A stretch of 64,000 bases of DNA from Alviniconcha marisindica (taxonomy: Eukaryota > Mollusca > Gastropoda > Provannidae): positions 1,054,501 to 1,118,500 of the forward strand of contig JABMCL010002216.1 in NCBI GenBank assembly GCA_018857735.1, given 5' to 3'. Each line of letters begins with the position of its first letter. Positions within the stretch are counted from its first letter, which is position 1. Position numbers and translations under genes: made by a program. The notes under the pieces were generated by a model that worked only from the letters and a program-made list of their open reading frames with translations, made no database searches and was not told where the DNA came from. This document shows, piece after piece, positions 31,875 through 44,210 of this stretch.

Positions 31875-32298
31875 CACACTCCGAGCATCGCTTTCCGGCA
31901 CCTTCCTCCAAACTCTGCCTGATTTAGTTACGCCACTGAAGGGGCACTCTTTATCTCCGCGCAGCTGTCCACCAACGCGGTCAGCGCCCTCCCAAAGATC
32001 TGCATACTGACAAGACTGTGGAAGCAGCCTAGCGCCCAAGCAAACATGAGACGCATCCACCCCGGATAAAAAAAAAAAGAGTTTCTTCTCTGTTCAAACG
32101 ATTTTGGTTTTATCTGAGCGGGCGTAAGCAACATGGTCATTTAGAAAACAAACGTCTGAGTTGTTTGTAACAAACTTGCTACTGTTTGAGCACCAACAAA
32201 AAAACTGCTCGTTAGCTGACAGTTTTCGGGACCCTACGGCGTAACTAAATACGGCAGTGGTTGAAGGAAGGATGTCGTAAACCAGTGCTTGGAGTTTG
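31875..32298. repeat. Dispersed repeat D, copy 1
   Basis: It begins CACTCCGAGCATCGCTTTCC and ends GTCGTAAACCAGTGCTTGGA-GTTT. It matches 54048-54414 in the same orientation along its length, except for a roughly 90-bp segment after AACTCTGCC that is replaced by about 15 bp in the other copy. It contains a poly-A tract (32068-32079). Copies are about 85-90 percent alike by eye. No transposon hallmark was identified. Confidence 0.85.
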
Positions 32299-32559
32299 GG
32301 TGGAGGGTAGGAGAGGCGAGTGAAGCGCCGTGACACAGGAGAGAGGTGGAGGGCCGGTCAAACAACTGGGGGCAGATTCAGTGACGAGGAGCGAGCCAGC
32401 GAGCGATCAAGCAAGCAAGTTGCCAGGGACGTGAAAACGGTGGACAAAACGCCACACTGAACGGGGAGCCAGAGCAAGCAGAGAAAATGGATTTTACAAT
32501 AGGACAGCCGCGACATCCTCATTTCGCAAATATAAGAAGCCCACAAAAACGATCTTGCC

Positions 32560-33020
32560 GGAAGCTACGAGTATTGATTTTGATTTCATTCGCTGGCAGC
32601 CGACCTGGGCATTCCCATTCCCTGTGAAGTTCGCATATGTATATTACATGAACAGATTGGGCATGAGACGGCTGAAATTGGATTTTGGGTTAAAACAGAC
32701 TACACCCAGAAAGAAACCAAAATCTCCACCTTTTTGCTGCTGTCGAACACCCAGGGTTTACCGTCTGTGCTGGGGGATTAATACATTACTTTACTTGCAG
32801 GGACCAGGGCATTCCCTCTACAAAGCTCGTTGCACGCAGATGGCTTTGACACGGGACGGCTGAAAATGGATTTCAGGTTAAAGGGGACTCCGGAAACAAA
32901 GCCTAAACCTCTAACCTTTTGCTGTCTGGAATTAGAGTTTTATATGCTGAGAACCGGCACGTTTTTCATGAAGTTTTATTTTTTTAAATTTTTATGTGGA
33001 CATGTTTGACATGAGAGGGC
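32560..33020. repeat. Two to three diverged units of about 200 bp
   Basis: GGGCATTCCCA/T...CGGCTGAAA(T/A)TGGATTT(T/C)(G/A)GG(G)TTAAA and CC(A/T)AA(A)(T/C)CTCCACCTTTTTGCTG in the first unit (32605-32760) recur, diverged, at 32809-32935. A partial third unit begins at 32998 (ACATGTTTGACATGAGAGGGCCGAAA). Not identified. Confidence 0.55.
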
Positions 33021-33314
33021 CGAAAGAGAGAAGGAAAAAAAGCACTACATTTTCTTACAAAATACCCCGGAGTTACGATGCTGTTGCTGATGACTGTAGA
33101 CTCGTAGGGTGTTCAGTGTGCATACCTGTGCAAGCCATACTCAGGGTGCAGCAACGTTGTCAAAAAGACACATTATAATTATTTCTATCAGACTATGTTG
33201 GAGTTATCAGACTGTCGTAGATCGCTTTTCTAAAGCAATCCAAACTTTCCCACAGGAATTAGTTTTTTCTTCCGTTAAGGACAATACATCTATTTGTATC
33301 TATCCTTCAAGGAT

Positions 33315-33316
33315 AA

Positions 33317-33386
<70 letters not shown>

Positions 33387-33651
33387 CTGTAGCCTCGCCT
33401 GTCCTTGCTAAAAACAACCACCAAAAGCAATAACGAAAACAAAGGGAGAGAAGGGGGGTGCAGGCGGGGGAGGAGGTGAGTAGGAGTGTCGAGGGATGAG
33501 GGACAAATCGGGCAGTGTATCAACTCTACCTTACACCACTCAGTTTCTATTATCCGGGAAAGCCTTGTACATGTCAACAATGCATCTTCACTGACTTGAC
33601 AGACACTGCATTCACAAGACTGACTGGTCCGAGTTGTCAGCTTTCCTGTGA

Positions 33652-33710
<59 letters not shown>
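33315..33710. repeat. GT and CA microsatellites
   Basis: (GT)n at 33321-33378 and (CA)n at 33655-33707, with single-copy sequence between them. Confidence 0.9.
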
Positions 33711-35480
33711 CTAACTACTTAGTTTTTCGATTTTAACGTTCCCGTCAGCTGCACACAGTCACCTGAGGACGATCACACATCTGACAACCATTACAAAATC
33801 AACACAACACGGGCCGTATTTTATAACTCGTCAGTCAACCTAATAAAACACACAGCGACACCAATACGACACTGAACGTCCAGCGTCTTTCAGCGGCTTG
33901 ACAAGGACACCTGCTGGACACTGGCGATCTGATGACCTTTGTTCGCCCTAACGTGGTTCTTAGATGTGTGATCTAAAAAAAACTAACTAAAATAGCACCT
34001 GTTCGTCCTGAGGTGGATCTCTGCGGTCAGCGGGACGTTAAAGTCCAAGAACTAACTAAACGGCCAGTAGCTGACGAATCAGATTTACGCTTAAATCGTG
34101 CATGCAAGTAAGCAACACTGGTAAAGTAATATGAGACCGTGAGAGTAAGTTAAATTAGTGTCAATGACGGGAGCCCGAGAATGGTACCGTATGTGAGTGA
34201 TGACACGCCAGTCTAATGCGGAGTTTGGGCGGTGCAACAGTCTATCACCGTGCATGACTGGTCTGGTCTGAAGCATGCGTCACGTGGGGCTGCTCAGAAT
34301 GACGGGAGGCAAATCTTCATGGTGTGGTCTTTCTATGAGGTCCTCACTAAAGTGTGTAGCACACGTTTAAATACCGTGAATGTGAACATGCACAGTACAC
34401 AACACAAATCTAATCAGACATTTTAGTGATTACCGCAATCAAGTATACCCCCCCCCCCCCCAACCACACACAGCGTCTTCGAAATCTGATCGAATTTTTG
34501 AACTGTTCAGACCTAAGGCCATAAAAACGAATAAGTATGATCATTACACAGAAGAGCGTACAAGTACGTGTGTGTATGTTAGTGTTACTTCCAGCCAGAT
34601 GTTGCTTTGCACTGTGAACTGTGGTGACTGTAGTGGTGCAAAGACAAGACATGGCAAACAACTAACTGTGTGGAGCCCACACCCACGCCCACTTACCGAC
34701 GATGTGGGGCTCTTCCGTGACGAAGTCATCCATGGGCTGTGTGCACGCGAACAGGGAGTACCGGTTACGATGGGGTGGCATCTTGGCAGTAGTGCGACTG
34801 GTACTCCTCGACACTACCGGAACATGCACTCCCGACACAGTCACCAAGGGTAAACACCACATAGACAGCCACCAACCAGTCTCATCATCTCATGTCCAGC
34901 ATGGCCAGCGTCACTCACACACACACACACAGTGGCGTCCAGCCCGTTCTGCGGGCTAGGATTTTCCCAACTGGACTCGAATATATATACGTAATTACGT
35001 TTGCTACTGATGTAGTTCTTAGGTTCTTCTAATAGTGTCTGTCTTCACGTCACTGATTCGTGTATCAAACGCATTTCCCATGTTGGTGCCAGGCAGAGTA
35101 CTACGCACGAAAGTCGACAGACGCACGAAAGTCGACAGATCAAATCACTCGCACAAAAGCCTGTGGATCAGAAAGGAATTTAGAAACAAAATCTCATTTG
35201 CATAACTCGGTCGTTGCTGTCTCAGCAAATTCAGCATAGCTGAGCTCAGCCTAGACTCCCTTCCACTTACAGTCTGTTTTCCACCAACATACAAAAAGTC
35301 GTTTGACAGTTAACAAGACTTCAGTCTAGCCTACTTCTATGTTCGCGAGGGTTTCTGGAGTCGGAAGATGTCAAAATAAAAATAAAATATAAAAAAAGCA
35401 CTTTCTTCGCAGAGCCACACACTGTGGCAACCACAATAACGTCTGACTCGTGTTGTCGTCTCCACGTTTCGTTCGAGGTC
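33711..35480. other. Single-copy-like stretch, no gene recognised
   Basis: Short features only: GTTCTTAGATGTGTGATC and related phrases near 33955-34060, poly-C at 34447-34461, CA at 34916-34931, and a doubled ACGCACGAAAGTCGACAG at 35103 and 35121. Small frames on both strands have no recognisable domains. Confidence 0.5.
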
Positions 35481-35580
35481 ACTGTTGCTTTACGTCCTTT
35501 GAGACAGTAAGGACTATTAAGGACAGGGAGCCTAGGCCGGACACCTCGACTTTCACACAGCTCCTGACCACTGAACCACG
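35480..35580 (-). mobile_element. Dispersed SINE-core element copy, reverse
   Basis: On the minus strand: CAGGAGCTGTGTGAAAGTCG, AGGTGTCCGGCCTAGGCTCC, CTGTCCTTAATAGTCCTTAC, TGTCTCAAAGGACGTAAAGC. Same family as the elements at 17.9, 31.6, 40.3, 42.2, 46.2, 47.4 and 50.8 kb. Confidence 0.75.
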
Positions 35581-35837
35581 TTTCGCCAACTTTTCAACCT
35601 TTTTATTTTATTTTATTTTTTAGCGTCCACCTTGAACAGCTATGTACAGAAAGCATTCGCCTTCTCCTTCAGCACCTGCTGGCCGGCTCCGGAGTTAGCA
35701 TGGATATTTATACAAATTACATCTAATCTGACGCAGCAGCCAGCGCCGTCAACGTCAAGATGCGTGCCTGGGGGTTTGTGAGAGTACAGGTTCCCCAACA
35801 ACACGGGGTGATTACGTGGTCGTGTGTGTCTATCGGT

Positions 35838-36620
35838 TTGGGGGGGGGGGGGGGGGGCAAGGGGTTCGGAGGAGGTGTGGGTTGGGGGTTGGGGTGGAGC
35901 TCACTGTCTCACCAGTGAATCGTGCCAGCTTGCTGCTGCTGTTGTCAAATGCCAGCACCTGGCTGTTGCTGGGGGAATCCTTTTTTTACACTCCATCCCT
36001 TTCCGTTTCCTTTGATCTTTTCCTTCTCCCGTTTACACCCTTCGAGTAACGTTAGCCTCGCTGTCACAAAGCTAACCTTGTAAACTCAGCTTGTTATTTA
36101 TTACCCACATTTTTTTTAAGCGTTTCTCCGGAGTAGCCTGTATCATACTCGCATTTTCCATTACAAACAAAACAATTTTTCTCTTCGCCTCGCCGACTTT
36201 TACTTGACGAACATGTAAAAGGAAGCCCAGTAAGTTGTTTCCGAGGACCATACATTCTGCCACGCCCCTACCATGTAGCTCCAGTCACAGCAACTGCCCG
36301 ATACATGACAGAAAGCGCACCCTTGCTTTTTCTTCTTCTTCACTTCCGGTATCATTCAAACGCTGTGAGTCATCAGACAACTGGCGTTGAAAGCCAAGGA
36401 AATCACAGCAACGTCTCACCTGCACGCCACGCACAATGGGGTCTGGTTCGATGCTTAATTTAGACCACAAACGCTTTCGCATTGCACGTGCACTCCCCGT
36501 CCTCTAATAGCGTCACGTCAGAAGAGTATGTGTCGGAGAAACTCAGTGAAAGCAACACCTGACTCCACAACAAGAACCACTCCTATGAGTAGCTGCAGTA
36601 AGGGAATGAATGGCCCAACA
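35838..36620. other. Poly-G run and single-copy flank, no gene
   Basis: Poly-G at 35839-35858 and GCTGCTGCTGTTG near 35932. The remainder shows no exon-like sequence. Confidence 0.5.
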
Positions 36621-36627
36621 CGAAGCC

Positions 36628-37106
36628 TGTTCCTGCAAACAGATATTCAATCATCCACCGTAGCCTCCTACAGTGCCCACAGTGGGCCTGTTCCTGCAAA
36701 CGGATATTCAGTCAACCGCTGAAGCCTCCTACACTGCCCATAGTGGGCCTGTTCCTGCAAACAGATTTTCAATCATCCACTGTAGTCTCCTACACTGCCC
36801 ACAGTGGGCCTGTTCTGCAAACAGATATTCAACCAAACAATGTAGCCTCCTACACTGCCCACAGTGGGCCTGTTCTGCAAACAGATATTCAACCAACCAA
36901 TGTAGCCTCCTACACTGCCCACAGTGGGCCCGTTCTGCAAACAGATATTCAACCAACCAATGTAGCCTCCTACACTGCCCATAGTGGGCCTGTTCCTGTA
37001 AACAGATATTCAATCAACCACTGTAGCCTCCTACACTGCCCATAGTGGGCCTATTCCTGTAAACAGATATTGAACCATCCACTGCAGCCTACTATACTGC
37101 CCACGG
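36628..37106. repeat. 60-bp minisatellite
   Basis: Eight units of GGCCTGTTCCTGCAAACAGA followed by TATTCAATCATCCACCGTAG and CCTCCTACACTGCCCACAGT. Three central units lack one C (59 bp) and are nearly identical to each other (36806-36985), so they expanded most recently. Confidence 0.92.
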
Positions 37107-37525
37107 TCAGCCCCTTTGATCGGAAGAAGATGGCTGCAAACTCCTCAACACGTAGTTTAGACATTTTCTCTTTGTGGCAAGCGGAGAGTCAAGTGCCGCG
37201 TGTTTCAACACTGACTGTGCCCTCGGGCAGGAACTAGGCAAAGCGGTGTGATTGGATGACAACAGTTCCTTAACCTTGGCAGAACCTGGGAACGGCAGCA
37301 ACAGTCTCGACTTTCTCCTTAGCTAGTCTCAGAAACACAAACGCAACAAAACGTGTTAAGCCTGTTCCCCCCCCCACAAAAAAAAGAGTCTCTCTCTCCT
37401 TCTCCTGGTTCCGCATTTCTGTCAGGTTCTTCGTGTTAAAACCAAAACCAAACAATTAAAGTTTATGACGCATGTTACATCTGAGCGTTAAAACCGACGT
37501 TGGCCAGTGAGAAGCCATCGGGGCA

Positions 37526-38328
37526 GCAAATATTTCGTGCGTTGTGTTCACATCTCTCGGTGACCAAGCAAATATTTCATGCCTTCTGTTCACATCTCTC
37601 GGTGACCAAGTAAAGATTTCGTGCCTTCTGTTCACATCTCTCGGTAACCAAGTAAATATTTCGTGCTTTCCGTTCACACCTCTCGGTGACTGACCAAGGA
37701 AATATTTCGTGCCTTCTGTTCACATCTCTCGGTGACCAACCAAATATTTCGTGCCTTCTGTTCACACCTCTCGGTGACTGACCAAGCAAATATTTCGTGC
37801 CTTCTGTTCACATCTCTCGGTGACTAAGCACATATTTCGCGCGTTCTATTCACATCTCTCGGTGACCAAGCAAATATTTCGTGCCTTCTGTTCACATCTT
37901 TCGATGACCAAGCAAATATTTCGTGCGTTGTGTTCACATCTCTCGGTGACTGACCACGCAAATATTTCGTGCCTTCTGTTCACATCTCTCGGTGACTGAC
38001 CACGCAAATATTTCGTGCCTTCTGTTCACATCTCTCGGTGACTGACCACGCAAATATTTCGTGCCTTCTGTTCACATCTCTCGGTGACTGACCAAGCAAA
38101 TATTTCGTGCCTTCTGTTCACATCTCTCGGTGACTGACCACGCAAATATTTCGTGCCTTCTGTTCACATCTCTCGGTGACTGACCACGCAAATATTTCGT
38201 GCCTTCTGTTCACATCTCTCGGTGACTGACCACGCAAATATTTCGTGCCTTCTGTTCACATCTCTCGGTGACTGACCACGCAAATATTTCGTGCCTTCTG
38301 TTCACATCTCTCGGTGACTGACCAAGCA
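37526..38328. repeat. 42/46-bp minisatellite with polarised unit types
   Basis: About eighteen units of AAATATTTCGTGCCTTCTGT followed by TCACATCTCTCGGTGACCAAGC. From about 37950 rightwards every unit carries a GACTGACCACG (46-bp) form, and units there are essentially identical. The left half mixes 42-bp GACCAAG and 46-bp forms and is more diverged. Confidence 0.93.
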
Positions 38329-38520
38329 GAATGGGACCGCTCCTGAAAACCACGCCGGGGACGGGACGAGATACCGAGTGACTACACAATGCATCTGAAA
38401 TAACAACCCAATCTGAAATTGCAATTCCATTTCAGTTAGGCTCAGCTGGGTACAGTTTCAGGGTGACCCACGGTGCTTGCTTGCGGCCAACAAAGGGCAA
38501 GCAGGGAATAAACTGCGGAC

Positions 38521-38836
38521 TGTGAGCCGGCTTGGCCTAGCGGTAAGGCGTTAGGCTGGTAAGCAGAGGGACCTCGGTTCGAATCCGCTTCGGCTCTCCT
38601 TTCTCTTCAAAAGTTGTGTGTCTTGTGACTTTGTCCCTCACAATTATGAAACAGTCAAATGGCTCTCATCGCTGCCTACGTTAATGCAGAAGTCATTCTG
38701 GTGGTGACTGTGCAGCGATAGGTATATAATCTCCCTCTCCCCCCACCTCCATACCCCCTTCCCAACGTCCCTAATAAGCCTTATGGTTCCTGTGGACGTT
38801 AAGCACTGTGGACGTTAAGCACCATGTTTACTTACT
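38521..38836 (+). mobile_element. tRNA-derived SINE, family 2, with target-site duplication
   Basis: AAACTGCGGAC occurs directly before (38510-38520) and directly after (38837-38847) the element, a perfect 11-bp target-site duplication. The head is tRNA-like: GGCTTGGCCTAGCGGTAAGG (box A at 38533-38543) and GGTTCGAATCC (box B at 38576-38586). The body contains GTGACTTTGTCCCTCACAAT and GGTGGTGACTGTGCAGCGAT. The 3' end has CGTCCCTAATAAGCCTTATG, GTTCCTGTGGACGTTAAGCAC (last 16 bp doubled) and ends GTTTACTTACT. No poly-A tail. Confidence 0.92.
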
Positions 38837-38849
38837 AAACTGCGGACGC

Positions 38850-40240
38850 ATTGTTAGTATTACATCCGCCACGGCCCAGGAAACAAGCGAGGATGGACCA
38901 GTGCTTTCGGTGCTGATGGTACGCCGGCTCATGCATTACATCACAGTGCACTTAGTGACGGCCACAGACACTGACATCATCTGCCTGCCGATCGGATGGG
39001 GAATGGATTGAGCTGAGAGCGAAACGACAACTTTCCACAAACTACGCTGAAAGCGGCTTTTGAAATTCTCCTCCTAGCCACTGCCATGACTACGAATTCC
39101 CAAACCACAATATGCGACAGAAAACCTGTAATTTCTGTAGCCGTTTTTTCCCCTTTCTCCCCCCCCCCCCCCTTCTTTCCCATCTCTTTCCTTCTCTCTC
39201 TCCTCTCACCACAGTCAAACAGCCAGGAATCGCGTCTCTCTCTGCTGTCTTCAACCCAATCACATGTGGGTGTACCAAAATGAAGCGCGAAACCTGCAGA
39301 GCGTCGGAACTGATAACCACAACACGCTCCACTTCGCCTCAGGGGCAGCACAGCACAGCAGGCCCCCCCCCCCCCCCCATCACCACACCTAACGGTACAA
39401 GTGATACACAGCTGTTTCAAAACATATCGTGCGCGCGAGTCGAGTCTACACTCCAGCAAGTTCGTAGTTCGTCCGGCGGTGTTGAAACAGCAACGACCGA
39501 GTAAGGAAAATGGAGATAAAAAAGAAGGGGGGGGGGGGGGGGAATAAGGAAAAAACAACAACCGATGACCAAGAAAGAAAAGAAAAAAAGGTAGGGGGCT
39601 CTTTCCACGTTGATGCACGCGGGCGCCGGGGCCGGGTCAGGTCGGGTGAAGCGGCGTTGTTTGATGGCCGGGTGGGCATCTGGCTGACCCCCTACTTTGT
39701 TTTCCTACCTGTGTGCCCTGCCGGTCAAGCGGAAGAAGTCTCGGGGCCGCGCTCCGCTCACGGCTGCTGGCGATCCAAGATCAAGACGGCCCCCGCAACG
39801 ACTCTTGTCCGGTCCCACAAACCAGAGAAACTGTATATACCCTTTGCTCTGAACTACGCAAGTATCTCTGTTTGTTTCTCTCTTTTTTCTCTCCCTCAGC
39901 GCCGGCCCGCTATAGATCGAGTGTCGTGTGTCGCAGCCATTCCTCAAAGCCAGCAGACTAGTCGTGTCGGCCGGTTGACACCTGCGGAAGGTCAGATCGG
40001 ATGTTTGGAGGCCCTGTGTGTGTGTGTGTAATAAGCAGCACCGTGCTGTGGCGAGTGTGGGCGGCGACGTAAATAAATCCCAGGATTAGTCCCGCGGCGG
40101 CGTGGCGGTCACAGTTCAAGGCTGTGTGTGCCCAGTCAGTCTCTCAAAACAAAATCCATATTTCCAGTTTGCCCCTCGCGAGGCCGGGGTTGCCCGCCGT
40201 CTCTTTCGGCAACAATAATAAGCTTCGGTTCTATCCTCTA
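38850..40240. other. GC-rich stretch, no gene recognised
   Basis: Poly-C near 39160-39173 and 39363-39378, and poly-G at 39527-39541. Overlapping long open frames on both strands (for example 38977-39618 and 39510-40031) reflect high GC content. None has a recognisable domain or supported splice sites. Confidence 0.5.
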
Positions 40241-40242
40241 AC

Positions 40243-40565
40243 CACAAGGGCTCAGGAGCTGTGTGCGGAGTCGAGGTGGCCGTCCTGGACTTCACCTGTC
40301 TCTAACAATCCGTACGGTCTCTGTGGACGCAAAGCAACACTGAACTTGAACGTTTAACCAGAGCTCAGGAGCTGTGTGAAAGTCGTGGTGGCCGTCCTGG
40401 GTTCCCCCATCCCTAATAGTCGGTACGGTCTCTGCAACACTGAACTAGAACTCTTAACTACAGAGCTCAGGAGCTGTGTGAAAGTCGTGCTGGCCGTCCT
40501 GCCCTCCCTGTTCCTAACAGTCCGTGCGGTCTCTGTGGACGTAATGCAATGCTGAACTCGAACCC
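40243..40565 (+). mobile_element. Three tandem copies of the SINE-core element
   Basis: Three units of about 105-110 bp, each CTCAGGAGCTGTGTGAAAGT, CGTGGTGGCCGTCCTGG, CCCTAATAGTC(G/C)GTACGGTC, TCTGTGGACGTAAAGCAACA, CTGAACTTGAACG. The middle unit lacks TGTGGACGTAAAG. The units are head-to-tail without tRNA-like heads. Confidence 0.85.
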
Positions 40566-40569
40566 TCTA

Positions 40570-42140
40570 GCCGGCATTTTCCTGTCCCCCTTTCTTTCTC
40601 TCTGTCACTCTTTCTCTTTCCCAGGCTGTGTTGCCAGCACAGAGTCGGAGGCGAACTCGGAATTGACAGAAGCGGACAGACTGTCGCGGGGCCAGCAGGA
40701 CTGCCAAATGGCCACTCAGCAAAAGGGCACCCGAGACCGCCGAACATCAGAATAAACAACTCCGTGCACACCCTACCAGGCCCGCAAATCTAGGGCCTGC
40801 CGCTTGGCAAAGTCCAAAACACCAGGCGCAGAATGGCTAAGAGAAGGGGAGGGGGGAAAAACACAACATATCCAGCGACTGAAAATCTGGCAGGATCACG
40901 GCGGAGAAGCAAACGAACAGCTGAGAATTTTTACTCCTCTTCCTGTCTCTCACCTATTCCCTCCCCCCCCCCCCCCCCCCCCCGTGTTCCCGGGCCCCCG
41001 AGTGTCAAACGCGTGTGTGGGGGAATGTCAGCAGCGGGGCTGCCGCTGAGACGGAGGGGAGAGGGGGGCAGGGATGTGGAGGGGAGGGGCAGGGGGGGGG
41101 GGGGGGGCGGAAGAGGGGGCGGGGGCTTCGCTAACGAGACCAAGACGGGACAGCGCTGGCCGGGAGAAAAAAAGAAAGGGAAGTTGAGGTTGACATCCGG
41201 TGGAGTGGGCAATGAGCCGGGCGCCGTTGGCCGGTCCAGGTCCTCAAACAACACGACCACGGATGCCTTGACCTGCGGCCAGACCTGTTTGTATTGGCCC
41301 TAGAGTGGCTGCCAATATTCCTCTGCCGGCCGAGCCGTCCGCTCAGGGCTCTCTCCTTCGTCGATCACACACACACCCTCTTGCTACACAACTGTCAGTT
41401 CTGCCTCCAGTCGCTCAGACTGCAGAACATTTCAGCTGATCGTTGGGTTTATAACTCAGACGCGCAGCAGTTCCGACAAAGCCTCCCCTGAAAACACTTG
41501 ACTGAACTGGTGACCTTTTCAACGGAGCTGGCCGCACTGGCGACACAGAAATTAAACAGACAGAAAATCGCTAAAACTAGAATCAATAATGCACCAAAAT
41601 AGCTCACCGACAACCCAAAAACTTCACCGTCTTTCAAAAATGAAAGGCTGAGACTGCGAATTCGACAAAACACCTCTTAAGCGGCTTTTCAAGATTGACG
41701 CCCTTCAGAGAAACCGCTCAATGAACATGCTGCATACAGAAGGTTGTGTCCACATTCTCGAAGAAAGCAGGCCTATCGTCCGCTGAATCAAAAGCCTCTG
41801 TATACGTTGCACAGGTATCACTTCCTCTGTTGATCCTTCGACACTGACGTCCACGTCAAGAGTGAGAAGCCAGCTCGCAGATCAAGCGCTTGGCAGCTGC
41901 CGCCAACCTTTCGGCCCAAAGCGCAGGTTGGTTATCAAAGTAATATTTCACCCCAATCAGCCGGAAAGTCCCTAACACACAGCAGAAGGTCCAACTTCTC
42001 TCTCTACCTCTCTCTTGGCTGCCAATTAGTTCGCACCCGCTGACTCGGTCGCGACTACCGACAATCATTACCTGCTCGTGAACTCGCCAACCTCGAATCC
42101 TTTTCCCTGTGACTATAAAGTACGGTGGTGCCAGAGATTA
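40570..42140. other. Poly-C/poly-G tracts and single-copy flank
   Basis: Poly-C at 40964-40983 and poly-G near 41092-41107. A 5' CT-rich stretch at 40590-40620. No exon recognised. Confidence 0.5.
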
Positions 42141-42149
42141 TTCTCTCAG

Positions 42150-42255
42150 TCAGAGCTCAGTAGCTGTGTGAAAGAAAAAGTGGACGTCCTGGGCTCCCTG
42201 TCCCTAGCTGCAGTAGTCCGTACGGTCTCCGTGGACGTAAAGCAACACTGAACGA
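42150..42255 (+). mobile_element. SINE-core element copy
   Basis: CAGAGCTCAGTAGCTGTGTG, AAAGAAAAAGTGGACGTCCT, GGGCTCCCTGTCCCTAG, AGTCCGTACGGTCTCCGTGG, ACGTAAAGCAACACTGAACG. Same family and same orientation as the 40.3-kb copies. Confidence 0.75.
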
Positions 42256-42259
42256 ACGA

Positions 42260-44000
42260 GCGATTATTCTTAGCCCGTAGCAGCCTCTTGGATCGTGGAA
42301 CAGTAGCTAAGCCCCTGTATCAGTCCCTAAACTGCTTGAGCTCTTCGCCAAACACCTGTGGTCAGGTGAGTGGACAAGCCGAAAGGAAACCTCACGCTGC
42401 TGCCGGCACACGTCTTTCTTTTCGCGGTACAAGACTCGACCTGGAGCTTGCTCAGCCAGCTCACTCCGTCCACGATAGACCACAAAGGCCTTCCACCCTC
42501 CGTAGGGGAAGGTCACTCTTTGAACACTCAACAGACCTCTACAGCTTTACCACGACTGTTGTAATCGGTAGAACCTGAGCTCGTGGGCAACGGCTAATGT
42601 GTAAAACATCAGAAGAAAAAAACAGAAAACAATCTGGAGAAGAAAAAAGAAAAAGAAAAAAAAAGAAAGAAAAAACCCCCAGTTGTTACTGTTTAAAGTA
42701 GCTCTGAAAACAAAGTCTCCACTGCCAGAATCCCTGTACCTCGGGAACCCACTCGACGTACGTGGTCCAGCACAGACTTCACTCCCTCCAGCGAGAAGCA
42801 GCGGAGTTTTGTGGCGTGCAGCAACGTTCGCTTTAAAGTCTAACCGAGTGTCCACACTGAATGATTCACTCCGACCTCTCGCTATCTGCAAGTTGGTGTT
42901 TTGCGAACGGCCCAGGCCGGCTCAACTGCACGGAAGCCGGAGAGGACTGATAAGTGGGGCGATAAATTTGGTGGATCCAGCTCCGCTCGAAGACACGACG
43001 GGAACCGCGCCACTCGTTCCCAAGGAACCTGTCTCTTATCCGCCCCGTCCTTTGATAACAACACGGGTTGGACTGGAACGGCCGGAGAGCAGACTCGTGT
43101 CGATGCACGCACCCAGCACCATCAAATCATCGGCTGGCGTTCCACTAAGCTGATACGGGGAGAGCGAACTTCTTCCTTTTTCTGCCCTTTTTTTTGTGTG
43201 TGCTCGTACTCCAAGCATTAGCAAGTGAATTCCATAAATACCCCTCCTACGGTAAGAAATGGTCGTGAAGTGTATACTCTACGCAGTCAACGGTCATACT
43301 CTGCCGACAATAATTTCGAGCAAACTTGCGTCGTTGTTGAGGTAACAGTAACACGACACGAACAGATCCGGTGAACATACCCGTCCACAACAGGTTTTGT
43401 TTGACTGTTTCAGGCCTCGAGTTTCGTCCAAAGCCAGCTGCAGATTAAGTTACACTAACTTAACTGAAACAAACGATAACAAGCTGCGTGTTCTAACCGG
43501 CGCTAAGAGTAAGAGAACGGGGACTGACGACGGCTTTCAAGAGCGCCTGTTGGCAATGGACACGTTTGGCCAGGCCGCTAATTAAATGACCCAACAACAC
43601 ACACACGGTCCCGGTCACAGTGCACAGCCACAGGGAAGTGAAGCCACTTCATCACAAAGAAAGGGGTGGAGATCGACAGCAACCCTTCGTACACGCTCAC
43701 ACAATGGTCTCTGTGGACGTAAAGCTACACACAACAGGCAGCACGAGACGCGACGATCCTTCTACCACCACCACCACCTCAGTGTGTTAGCACGCACTGA
43801 AGCCGCTGCGGACCAAGAGAAACACCAGAAACCAGTCGCGTGTGGTCACTTGCTGGCTTCCCTGTGTCCTGCGCGTGTGTCGATCGCCGCCGCCAAACCG
43901 GCTTGAGCTAGCGAAGGAAGGCGGTCAGTTCTCTGACTGAGCAGCATCAACAAAGGACGGGGTGACGTAACTCTGATGGCAGCAGCGTTGCGGGAAACTG
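42260..44000. other. Single-copy-like stretch with one short SINE-core fragment
   Basis: A/G-rich near 42605-42675. A fragment AATGGTCTCTGTGGACGTAAAGC at 43703-43726 belongs to the SINE-core family. Several moderately long frames on both strands have no recognisable domain. Confidence 0.5.
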
Positions 44001-44009
44001 GGTCCCCCA

Positions 44010-44029
44010 AGTTGTGTGTGGTGTGTGTG

Positions 44030-44072
<43 letters not shown>

Positions 44073-44143
44073 TGTGTGTGTGTGTGAGTCAAACAAAACC
44101 TGTTGTGGGCCGGTATGTTCACCGGTCGTGTGTGTGTGTGTGG

Positions 44144-44202
<59 letters not shown>

Positions 44203-44210
44203 TGTGTGGT
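44010..44210. repeat. GT microsatellite pair
   Basis: (GT)n at 44025-44088 and 44127-44210, split by GAGTCAAACAAAACCTGTTG...CACCGGTC. Alternating purine-pyrimidine. Confidence 0.93.

Noticed and set aside
37526..38328. Regularly spaced repeats resembling a CRISPR array
   Set aside because: Units are contiguous with no unique spacers, no cas genes are present and the host is an animal. The same reasoning excludes the arrays at 23.3, 44.9 and 52.7 kb.
38521..38590. A genuine tRNA gene
   Set aside because: Box A and box B are present but the acceptor stem does not pair. The tRNA-like part continues into a body with a target-site duplication at the far end, so it is a SINE. The same holds for 6556-6622 and 31458-31521.
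38977..40031. Overlapping 213- and 173-codon ORFs on opposite strands
   Set aside because: GC-rich sequence with poly-G/poly-C tracts, both strands open at once, proline/glycine-biased composition and no family similarity.
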